A DNA stretch of 64,000 nucleotides from Istiophorus platypterus. Its lineage: Eukaryota > Chordata > Actinopteri > Istiophoriformes > Istiophoridae. Below are positions 46,070 to 56,809 of the stretch, piece after piece. Where the stretch lies: NCBI GenBank assembly GCA_016859345.1, contig CM029131.1, forward strand, positions 9,569,033-9,633,032, in the 5' to 3' direction. The notes beneath the pieces were generated by a model. It did no database searches. It was given only the letters and a program-made list of their open reading frames with translations, and was not told the origin of the DNA. Each line of letters opens with the position of its first letter. The first letter of the stretch is position 1. The translations under genes and the position numbers were made by a program.

Positions 46070-48605
46070 AAACCCCCAGAACACCAGGACTCTCCAGTTT
46101 ACAGAATTTGGAATTTGGAAATTTAGATAAATCTAAAACAATGAAAAACCTCCATCACTAAATGCAACTTTTCCTGAGTGAAATAACTTCATATTTCAAA
46201 CTTTAAAAAATTAATTCTTCTCGTGATGCTGAGGAGACAGATCACTGCTGTTCATCAGTCTGACTCCAACAGCTGAAACAGACTGTACATCTTTATTATC
46301 CCCTCTTCCTGTCTCTCTCTTTGTCTGCCCCCCCCCCAGCCTGTCCAAGAACACAGCAGCTATGTGCAGATGTGTCTTTTCTTCTTCATTACACATTAGC
46401 CACTCATCCTAGTGGACACTGAGTGAGAGTGAGTGTGTGTGTGTTTGTGTGTGTTGCCTTTGGAGTCCTTCCAGGTGTCTCAGTGCCACCCTGCTGATCA
46501 GACAAGCAGAAGAAAAGCTCAGTGTTTTTCTGCTCCATCGGCTGCAGCCGCTGCTTCACTCCTGTAAGCAGGTGCCAACAAGGCAATGCGCGTAGACCTG
46601 CGATAAACTGGCTGATACGACCCCGTCTTCATGCTTCTCAGGTTCATTTCATCACATATGTAGGAGGCTTTATCTCAGCGTGCTAACAGAATTGCCTGTT
46701 TCAAGAAAAATGCATCCACAGTCTGCTTTATGACATAGTTTCTCTGATGTAATTAACATATTCTAATGTAAGTCCGATTAATTTGAATAGAAAAGAGTGA
46801 ATTGTGTGTGTCCATCTTATCGTGCTTGTTGGCATGTAGCCTATGCCGCTGGACTGCGCCATTTGCTCTGTGCCTTAGGCAGATAGACACACACAGACAC
46901 ACACACGCACACGCTTCTGAGGGGCGACAGAGGTTAAAGAAGGAGAAAGGACCAGCTGCTAGCTCTCTAATGTTTAACAGCGAATGAGGGGAGATTTACA
47001 GGAGAGAAATGAAGACGAGAAATGAAGTGATGCTGGAGAGAGAAAGAGGAGGAAGAAGAGAGAAGCAGTATAGTCAGCAAAGGAGTGAGGAGGGAAGGGT
47101 GAGAGACGATATAAGTATGTTATATGGGAAAATGGGAGACATGAAAGGCGTCAGCTTTCTGAAAATCTGCAAAATGATTCATGCCATCAGTTTGTGTTGT
47201 CTAAATGTTAATGAAAATAGCCATTTAGGAAAATACTTCTTACTGCACATCGAAATTCGGCTCATAAGTTTCATGTTTCTTTCATCTGTAAGTTAAAGAA
47301 GAACATGGTATATTTGGATTTTTTTTCCTAGTAAGACCAACAATTCATGCTTGTAAATTTTCTTGTATTTGGACATGCTGAAGAAATTTTTTAAATTTTT
47401 TTTAGACTGTGGAAACAACACTTGAATAGTAAACTGTACTTATAATGACAAAACAAGCTAGTAGAAATGTCCTCCACAAGGTCCTTCATGGACAAAGACC
47501 CGAGCTGATCCGCTCCAATAGTGCGCCCAAGTTACCAATAGATACACACACACATTAGGGCTCACCTGATCATTTCTAAGGTGCCGGGAGGGTAATCAGG
47601 CTTTTCAGATCAATCGGACTTCAAACACAGCTCAGTGTGTGAATTTTATCCCCTAAATGCCGAACATACACACAGAACTGCTAGTCAATCGAAGGCAGAG
47701 ACAAAGTACACAAACACACACAGGGAAACAGCAAAACGCACAAGGCAGACGGGTGAGTTATGACAGATTTTTAAGACCTATTGCAAGACCCCAAAGAAAC
47801 CACTGAAATCCAGGAAGACACAAAGTGAGAGAATGATGTTATCCTAATGGTACATTAAGATAAGTCATATACAGTAGGCATTTGTCACATAAAATTAAAA
47901 CAGGTACTCTTTTACTGACATGTACTCTAGTGCATGCCGACCTTTGTTTCTATTGCACTGTTAAAATGTAACTGATGACGCTCATCTTTCCATTGCCACT
48001 AAATTACGGCATGACCAGCAGATTTTCCATATGGAAACGAATCCATCCATCCAGCTCCAGAGAGCTGTGACATGACATCTGTCTCACCTTTTGGACCCGC
48101 GGCTTAAAGCACAACGCTTCATTTAGGTGTTTCCACAGGAAATTGTCCGATACCATGTGTGCGCTGTGATATAGCATTACAATAAGAAATGGGGACACAC
48201 AGAGGGATGAAAACAAAAAGGTGCACTAGTGTAGAAAAAACACATATGCCATACAGACAGACACTGACTCAGACAGGTTGACCTGACAAAGACACGGGGA
48301 ACAAGGCAGCTGTTTAGACAGACAGTTCAGGGGTCATTTACACATATCTACTGTGTTTTTTTGTTAGAATCATTCTCCTTTAAAGCCTCTGAAGCATTTT
48401 GCATTATTAAGCTCTGCAGACAATGAAGGTAGCAAGGTGAGCTACACGACTCAGTCTCTTTAGCAATGACAAAAACTATTCCAGACAAAGAGGAGACCGA
48501 TAAAAAGAATTCAAATCCATCTCTTTTAGCTTTTCCAAACACCCGGGGCCAGCTGAGGATGCTCTGATAAAAGGTACTAATGACAATCCTTCTGATGATA
48601 CTGAT
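46070..48605. other. Long noncoding stretch
   Basis: C9-type run near 46329-46338, a short TG run near 46433-46454, a purine-rich part at about 46985-47110, and otherwise unique AT-rich DNA. No exon or repeat recognised. Confidence 0.5.
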
Positions 48606-48610
48606 TCAGG

Positions 48611-48654
48611 AAATAAATAATCAAATAAATAAATAATCAAATAAATAAATAAAT
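48611..48654. repeat. AAAT/AATC low-complexity repeat
   Basis: AAATAAATAATC units repeated, directly upstream of the LINE remnant. Confidence 0.9.
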
Positions 48655-49260
48655 CCCGAAATGGGACTGCTGTCCCCGGTGATGCCCCAGGGTTCAATTC
48701 TAGGGCCACTATTCATAAAACTCTTCATGCAGCCTTTGAGGCATTTCTGCTGAGCAATAAAACTGCTGGAAACAGTTATGCAGATGACACTCAGGTTTAC
48801 ATATATTTCGGTCCTATGGCTTAGAGCATCAAGCATAGAGAACCCAAACAACTGGATGCAGCTAAAGTCCCTTAAATGAAATAAAAAACAAGACTGGGAA
48901 ATTTGATTTTAAAACAAGGAGTAGAGACTCAAATGTATCGTACAAATCAAGTAAGGGTTATAAAAACTTAAGGTAAGATGGAAAACTTCACAATTGAGAT
49001 CTTAGTTTCTGCAGCTAGTGGTCTTCGGTTATCTTAAACAAACAGCAAGAATTAGAGGTTTCATGTCCACAAATCGATTGGTGAAACTTACTTATACCTA
49101 CATTTACAACAAGCTGGTCTGTGCTGCTCCTGCTACCAGGAAAATTTGTCCCTGCTTTACTATTTTTAAATCTTTACACCAGCTTCACCTCGTTTGCAGA
49201 TTGCATTTTAAAATGCTGCTGCTCGTTTTTCTGTTTGTGAGTGTGTGTTCCATATTGAAA
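48655..49260 (+). mobile_element. LINE remnant with reverse-transcriptase motifs (CR1/L2/Rex-like)
   Basis: At 48679-48738 the plus strand reads VMPQGSILGPLFIKLFMQPL, matching the PQGSILGPLLF block of non-LTR reverse transcriptases. After a frame change, 48774-48806 reads SYADDTQVYIY, the YADD catalytic motif with its usual DTQ continuation. Further on come NWMQLKSL (about 48850), TYLYLHLQQ-type sequence near 49090 and NAAAR at 49212-49226, which matches the QNAAAR motif after the thumb region. Frameshifts, stops and deletions separate these pieces, and the endonuclease and N-terminal parts are missing. It is an old, dead 5'-truncated fragment. The clade is inferred from motif wording only. 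Confidence 0.88.
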
Positions 49261-49319
49261 CATTGGGTACGGCTCAGCAGCAAGGCGTGTTCCTATTTTC
49301 CATTTTTAATTTGAGGAAG

Positions 49320-51945
49320 ATCATGTGCGTCAGTGCCTAATGACACAGGAAACCCCTGCCGTGAGTCTGTTCAGAGAAGCTGAACCTTGGTTATCCTTTG
49401 GCCCATTGTCAGAAATAATTTCTCTGAGCTTGCCGAGCTGAAAAAAAAAACCCAAACTATTCTTTTCTTGCATTTTTTCCTGAATGCCTAGTGTGAGGAC
49501 TGGGCAGTAGGCTTAGTATTCTAGCTTTAAAACATTGTTGATGTCGTTGGACCCTTCTTTTTATTGTGTTTAAAAGAATTTTAAATGTTATTAAAAGAAT
49601 TTTTCCGAGTTGACATAGTTAAAAAAAAGCCAGTTTAGAGCCTTTATGGAAACACTGGCCCGGTGATTTCCTCATATGAGATTTGTATAATGGGTGCTGA
49701 CAGATTTACTCTTCCTGATGTTTGACAAAAGTATAAGAAGGGATGCACACAATTTTGCAATCCACATGGTCACGTACACTTACAGGGTGCAAGTCAAGCC
49801 TCGTTATTTCAGCACAGGAAACACAAGGGTTGCTTTAAAACCTACATAAAGTTCGGTAATTCCCATGGGAACACAGGACCGTGCTTTTATTGTGGCATTG
49901 TTCTGCTATTTGGACAGTTCAGATGAAGTTCAAGAGGTAGTTGTGCATTGTTTTTCAATGACCACTGACTGCTTCAAGTGAAGAGACAGAATTGTAGATG
50001 ACAGCGAGAGTTTCGCTGCATAAACAGCCACTGACCATGAAACTGTAAATAAAAATTGTTTGCCAGCCGACTCATACAAAATGAATATCAGGAGAAAGCA
50101 GGTGAAAAAAAAGGTGTTTTACAATGTGTATTTCCAGCTTATGGAAATGTGTATTTCCAGACACGTATTACAAGACACTTTGAGCAACAAGTATGTACAA
50201 AACTTAACAGACAAATTGAGACAGTTTTTCTTTGGGTTTTCTTTGCAGTTACAGTTATGAGTTACAGCTTGTAATAACCTGTAGCACACTGGATGATCTG
50301 CTTGTCTGGAGAAAAATATTTATCTTAGTTCCTTAACTCAATACACATATACCATTTTGCAGTTTCAAACATTTCTGAACTAATTTCTGACACGATAAAC
50401 TAGTTAGACAATAATAAATCAAGTCTGGACTAATCTCACCTAAAAACGGGTTTGGGTAGTTTATTGCCAAATGGATTGCAACATACCCAGGGGTATATAA
50501 AACAGAGCAGTCCTAAAGCATTTACATCATTAAGCAGTTTTATGTGTTTTTTTTTTGATGTGTTAGATAATGGAGTCCTGCTCTAGGGGAAAAGAAAGCC
50601 TAGAAGAAGATGCACAAGACAAACAACAATGAGCCATGACGAGCTGGGACTTGCAAATTTCCTGAACCCAGTGAAAAACTGGCACAATAGAAACCACACA
50701 GAGGTAGAAAACCTTGACCATAGAATGTTATATCACAGCCAATGAAAAGTACAAAAAAAATCTATTTTCAAGACACTTTTAAGTGTAACATAACATATTT
50801 TTTTACACATATCTACAATGATTATTAGCACTTTCCCATAAAATAATAAAAAAGAAAAATGAAATAAGAATCCTTCTTGAGAAAATATACACTCAAAATA
50901 TCTTAGGAACTCAGTTTTTCAGCTCCAAAACTGTATTTAGTGAGATTTGTGGTTTTCAATTTTTTTATGCAGGACCAAATAACTTCTAGTTGTAATAGAA
51001 GTTAAATGATACCACACAGAAAGCGAAAACTAGTGAAGATATTATCTTTTTTAAATGAAAGATTCTTAATTTGGATAAAAAAAATATACATATATTTTCT
51101 TAATTAAGTTGATTACTGTGAAGTCTCCAACAAGTATTGACAGGAATACTAATCAAATTATCCATACAGTTTCTTGGATGTTCAATAAAGGCTTCAACCT
51201 GATCTGGTGAAAAATAAGATTGTAGGGGCTTTGTGCCTCGAGGGCCAGACTTCAAAACTTCTCAAATAAAAAAGTATTTGAAGTAGAGCTTTAGGATTTT
51301 AAAAAGGTTTTCTGAATTTATTGGAGGTTTCACATGACTTTTTTTCAAGAAAATCCATGGGTTTGTGTGTAATGACCCTACAGAGTATTCGTCTTCAACT
51401 AGAGTCATCCTGCACTGCTTCCTGTCCTGGGTCACGCGAGAGGTGAAATAACTTTTGCTTCCTTGGTCAAAGGTTGGGGGCAGGTGTAGGATCCAACTGC
51501 AGCTGCATCCGTAAGGATATGGCAAAATGTGTGCGTGGGCGTGTATGTTTTTGAAAACCTCGACTTGTATCCATGCAAAAACATTTGGATTTAGGATTTC
51601 TTCGCTGAAATCAGGATTAACACAAACAAAATGACGCCACTCAGATGCAGCTCTCAGCAACCCTGCAGGTGGGTTTTTCTTGTTTTTATCAGAGGAAACG
51701 TTGCCATGTGTTTGCTGCTCTTTCTACCAAGTCATCTTCTGTGTGTCGCGCTCGTTCCTGACTGAATTTATCTACTTTAATGTGTGCATATTGTCACATA
51801 ACTCACCAGGGGGAGTGTAGGGGGGATACACATCGGTTTCTGTGCTCACCACACACACACAATTTGCCATTGATTGAACCAACTCAATACATGCACAGTG
51901 CCGGCTTGAAGCAGGGGGACAGAGCCTGTGGCAAGGTGATTGAGA
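49320..51945. other. Long unique AT-rich stretch
   Basis: No recognised gene. A 132-codon non-repetitive open frame runs on the minus strand at 51262-51660 without any domain I know. A-runs occur near 49440 and 50107. Confidence 0.45.
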
Positions 51946-51949
51946 GAGC

Positions 51950-51951
<2 letters not shown>

Positions 51952-52007
<56 letters not shown>

Positions 52008-52050
52008 TGTGTGTGTCTGTGTGCGCGTGTGCGTGCATGTGTGTGCATGC
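51952..52050. repeat. Long TG microsatellite
   Basis: About 27 uninterrupted TG units at 51952-52006, then TG broken by TC, GC and CA to about 52050. Confidence 0.95.
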
Positions 52051-52124
52051 TCGTCTGGCAAAAACCACTGGTGGCATCTGCAGATGAGTGGCATTAAAGA
52101 CAGACATGAAAGGGACAGTCGACA

Positions 52125-52240
52125 TACCTGTCTATTTTCTTCATCTATCTGCCCCTGTCTGTCTGCCTGTGTGCCTGTCTACCTGCTTCTCTATCTGTCT
52201 GTCTTTCTCTCTGTCTACCACTCCGCTCGTCTCTCTCAAA
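52125..52240. repeat. Pyrimidine-rich CTGT/CTGC repeat
   Basis: CTGTCTGTCTGCC-type units, C/T-rich on the plus strand. Confidence 0.85.
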
Positions 52241-52334
52241 TATGTTGGGATCTTTAGTAGTGTGATCCAGAATCGCCTGCCACTGCTCTTTGGGCTTCAA
52301 ACACACAAAGTGAGATCAGCACACATGAAACAAT

Positions 52335-52500
52335 CATAGAGAGGGACAAAAAGATGGTGGGAGGGATGGAGGGAGGCAGAGGTGGGGAAGGAAAAAAATC
52401 ATAGGGAGACTAGTGACAGGAAAGGATGAAAGTGAAGGGTGGGATGAATGGAGGGAAGGGAGGGGAGGGAGAGAGAAAGAAAAGAAAACGACGGGTAAAC
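52335..52500. repeat. Purine-rich tract with G-quadruplex motif
   Basis: GGGA and GGAA units over about 160 bases. At 52453-52469, GGGAAGGGAGGGGAGGG satisfies the four-run G-quadruplex pattern with 1-2 base loops. Confidence 0.88.
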
Positions 52501-55015
52501 TCTAAAGTGTAAATGTTAACTATGTTTATAAAACACTAAAAATGAGGTGATGGCACATGGATTTTTGTTATTTTAGTGCCAAGAGTTGAGAATAGCACTG
52601 CTCATATGATAGCTAAAGTCTCACAACCTGAAGATTCTTAAAATTTACTTGAGATACCTAATCCATTCAAATCAAACTCGCTTTTGATTTTTCCTGAACT
52701 TATCTCATTTTATGTTTCATTAAGAAAAGAAGTTACCAGATGGTCTCTGGTGAAAACTGCTTTTTCAGTGCATTCAAGGTTTGTGATTCACGGGCTGATG
52801 AGGCAAGTCTAACAAAAAATAAAGAGGCGACGAAGTCTCTGCTTTAACACCAATCTCTTCAGTGCTGAAATTCTAAAAAATAAAAAAATTTAAGACCATG
52901 GTTTATGAGGAGACACATTTAGCTACGGTGGTTTAGCTAAAAAGCTGGTTTTCGTCAAGAACTGTAAAGTATATCTTCATTCACTGTAGTGCCCATGTGC
53001 CTTGAGTATGTGTCTGACAAATATCACAAAGAAACTGTATGTTTAGCTGAGTGATGAGGAAACTTGAACTTCATTTGGGTCGTAGGAAAAAAAACAAAAC
53101 GTTTCTACATAGCATATCAAAGCATTTCTAATTTAAACAATATTCTCAGACCAAAGAACCGTCTGAAAACACACACAAGAGGAAGGAACATCCTCTTGGT
53201 CTCATCTAAATGTCATCTGTCACAGGAAGTTCAGGGAGCCTACCAAATCTCTTTTTTAAAAAGAGTTCAGTCCAGTGAGGACGGGTGAAAATCAAAGTGT
53301 TTCCACGCATCCAAGAAGCCACTGTTCTCATCAGGACAGTTGTTTCAGTTGTGAGAGTCTCTCTGTCTGCCTCGCAGCAGTCGTGGCTGTAGCGAAGCTC
53401 TGGGCAAAGGGAAGTGAAGGGCACCGCTAGCTCAAGGCAAAGCCCAGTAGGTAGCATGAGTCACACAATACAGATACACGCAAACACACAGACACACACA
53501 CACAGGCTTCAGTTCACTTTAACACTACCTTTTTTTGTACTTTTATTTTTTAATCGTACATGTTTTATAAAGCACATATTTTAGCATCTTAAATGCTTCT
53601 TTGTCTGGAGCATAGTTGTGGAGTCTTTGTCCTGCACAAAAAGGTCAAAACTGGATCTTCAGCACAGATTGTTTCACTGTTATTAAAAGTAGCCATTGCA
53701 ACGCACAAGTTAAATCCAACTGTTATCACTTTTATTAAGCCACACCACTGCAACCAAAATGCACAGTGTCCAAACTGTCGAAAGTTACCAAACTCATATG
53801 TTCTCACACATTTTTGCACATGTATTATATGCACCACTGCCTTTTTTGTTCAGTTTGCATTCGTACACAAAGTAACTACACTAAGATGCACAAGACATGT
53901 AAAAGCTTACTTAAACTGACTATGCGCTGAATTACTTGTGTGTCACCGAGGAATAGAGCGAAGAATGTATCGAAAAAAAGTCTAAGATTAAGAGCAAAAA
54001 TAACAAGAAGGGAATGAAGTGCTCTGGGATTTTGTCTCCTCAGACCAAAAAGGCAGAAGAGAAATCCACTGAGGATGTCGTTGTTGTCGTTTCTGTTGTC
54101 GGACCTGGTCTTCAACGCCTCTGATGATTGAGATAATTATGCTAATGCTAACGGCGGTGCTAGCCATCCTCAGTTCATGGTGTCAGCGTTCCTCATGTGA
54201 ACCGAGACACTCGGCGAAATGTCAGCCCCCCCCCGCCTCATGTGTGTGCGTATGATTGTGTGTATGTACGCGTGTTGAAGAGCGATGGCTTGAGATAGAG
54301 CCGAGTCGGGCCACAAGTGCTCAAAGAAACACACAGGCGCGCGCACACCCTCACACATGCACATTTGCATACTTTTACACACACGTGCAGACGCCAAGCC
54401 CAGATATTAATTAAAGTTCATTGCTTCAGTAATTAGCAGGGCAGGATAATACCAATATGTGACTTATTGCCCCCCCAGGTTTAGCTCTCCCTCGAACTTT
54501 AATTGAATGAGCGACATTAAAAACTTCAGAGGCCATTTGGCAAGGTTGACTAAACAGTCGTAAACACCAAAGGAAACACTTTAAGCGCAGGTGAAAGGAT
54601 CCTTAAAAACCATAAAAAGTGTCCTCTTCCAAATAGCCATAGGGGGAAGCCTCAATCCCAACTGAGCAAGTTTAAGTATCATTCCTTGGGCTCTGAATAA
54701 TATTGAAAACAAGTAGCCTTTTTCCTTAGAACAGACTTAGAACCCAATGGAAATCACAGCTCTGCAAACACAGTATTGTTAGGGTATCTAATAAAAATCT
54801 GTAGCACTCCTACCAGGGGCAGGAGAGAGAAATGTCCAATTTAACAAAGTCCTGACTGCACTCAGGAATTTTCTTTTTTTTTTCTTGAAATTCACTTTGA
54901 GCTACAATATGAAGGTACTAGCAATGAAGCTAGTGCTAGCTTGAGATTCAAAAGGAACCCACTCGACTCCTCCTATTCCTTGTTTTGTTAAAAATACTTC
55001 AACACAGACCAGAGG
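52500..55015. other. Long unique noncoding stretch
   Basis: No exon or interspersed repeat recognised. A CA-rich patch is near 53480-53503. 54395-54570 is a non-repetitive AT-rich block with ATATTAATTAAAG, CAGTAATTAGCAGG and CTTTAATTGAATG motifs that resembles conserved noncoding DNA. Confidence 0.45.
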
Positions 55016-55018
55016 TGC

Positions 55019-55085
55019 CATGGATTGAAACCGCCGACCCTCTGGTTAGTGGATGACCACCTCTACCTCCGGAGTCACAGCCACA
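55019..55085 (-). repeat. tRNA-derived SINE head fragment
   Basis: On the minus strand, TGACTCCGGAGG (A-box-like, 55066-55077) lies about 33 bases before GGTTTCAATCC (B-box-like, 55022-55032), with GGTAGAGGTGGTC and CACTAACCAGAGGG between. This is the layout of a tRNA-derived promoter and closely matches a fish repeat I recall. It lacks a foldable acceptor stem, so it is not a functional tRNA gene. Confidence 0.62.
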
Positions 55086-55089
55086 TGCA

Positions 55090-55945
55090 ATGAGTCTTGG
55101 AAACAGAAAGCTTTGACATCATCATCATCATCGATCAGGATATGTTTTGGAGCATATGTCAACTAAGAATATTAGAAAAAAGTCACCTATTTTATACATT
55201 ACATATTTAACTTTAAAGTTACTCCATGAAAACATCAATTTAAATCAATTTTGCATAAATTTTATGTCCTAACACACCAAAAAACATGTTTTCCTACTGC
55301 AAAAAGACCTAATTTATGCAGGTTTTCTCATGTAGCAATGACAAATCAGTTTGTTTTCAGTAACAGAAAGTGTAGATAAACAAATGAGCTGCTGGATATG
55401 CACTGCAGTCTCTCAAAGTTCATTACTACAGCATGGCAAATGGTATTTCAAAGGAATAGGTCGACTCTTTGGGAAATACAAACAATGTAGATCTCAAGTA
55501 CAGAGCTGGAGTGAGGGCGTGTTTTACCTGACTGATGAAAACAGCCAGCTAAACTGTTTATCTCAAAATGTTGATTTATCTTCTGAAGCCTAATTTTCAG
55601 GTGAATATGATGATTTTTAACTCTTTAAATCATGAACTCTGGCAATTACCTGTCTTGATCTTTCACTGCCCCTCTAATTCTTTTCTGGCTTCCTCTTCCC
55701 CTCTCTCTGTCTCAGCGTCAGGCCAATCAATCATCAAGCCTTTTGTGGCTCTGCCGTCTCATGCTCAAATCTTATACACACATACACAGGCCCATATGCA
55801 GCCTCCTGCACACATATACATATAAAGCGTGCACACAATTACATACACACACAACGCACTGTTTCTGCTGCGCCTTTGTGCTCCTTTAACCTTGAGGTCT
55901 GCAAGCGCCCAACTGTGATAATCTCTCAGACTGCCTTCATTACTG
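55090..55945. other. Unique noncoding stretch
   Basis: A short CAT trinucleotide run near 55118-55134; otherwise nothing recognised. Confidence 0.5.
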
Positions 55946-55950
55946 TTATA

Positions 55951-55952
<2 letters not shown>

Positions 55953-55987
<35 letters not shown>
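55953..55987. repeat. CA microsatellite
   Basis: About 17 CA units. Confidence 0.95.
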
Positions 55988-55990
<3 letters not shown>

Positions 55991-56167
55991 GGAAACATGC
56001 ACACGTGCAGAGACAAGCATCTAGGAAAAGCACATACATTCAAGCCCCAATACGAACACATGCAAACCTGTTAAGAGGTGGAACATTTAAAAGCCATCTT
56101 TTTTTTTTCCTCAGTATTGACTTGGATCAGCATTAGGCACATCAGATAGTAAGGGCAGTGTGGTGTA

Positions 56168-56172
<5 letters not shown>

Positions 56173-56204
<32 letters not shown>

Positions 56205-56364
56205 GGCTGTCCTCCCCCTAACTGGCTAGACGGACACAGCCTCCAGGAATGTCAAACCTCCAACCTGCATTCTGATGTGGGCACCCGCAGTCACTTGTAC
56301 ACCGTCACCCACCGTGCGTTGTTGAGTGTGTCAGTTTATGTGCATGTGTCCATCTTTGTAAATG

Positions 56365-56410
<46 letters not shown>
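56173..56410. repeat. Two TG microsatellites
   Basis: TG runs at 56173-56200 and 56368-56410, the second continuing as interrupted GAGTG to about 56425. Confidence 0.95.
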
Positions 56411-56412
<2 letters not shown>

Positions 56413-56569
56413 TGTGAGTGTGAGTAAGCGTGCGTGCACGCTTTACTCATCTTTGCACAGTTGTCTGAGTGACAGGCCCCGGGCGTCAAGGTAACCAGAC
56501 AAGTACAGAAACAAAGTGGAGAGATGGGGAGGAAACTTTCGACAACACATCATTAGCAAATCTGGGCTT

Positions 56570-56574
<5 letters not shown>

Positions 56575-56643
<69 letters not shown>
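56575..56643. repeat. Long TG microsatellite
   Basis: About 34 uninterrupted TG units. Confidence 0.95.
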
Positions 56644-56646
<3 letters not shown>

Positions 56647-56779
56647 CTCCTGCAAAGGCTAAATACAGAAATTGTCTTTTGATAGTTGGTTAAAATGTTA
56701 GAAATTTAAAAAAAGTATATTCTTTCATTCTTACCCCTAGCATACAGCAGGTGCATACTGGAGAGGTTAGACTATATGT

Positions 56780-56803
56780 TGTGTGTGTGTGTGTGTGTGT
56801 GTG
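56780..56803. repeat. TG microsatellite
   Basis: About 12 TG units. Confidence 0.93.
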
Positions 56804-56809
56804 CCTGCC

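Noticed and set aside
55019..55085. Functional tRNA gene on the minus strand
   Set aside because: A- and B-box-like motifs are present, but no acceptor stem or anticodon arm can be folded, and the sequence matches a dispersed repeat.
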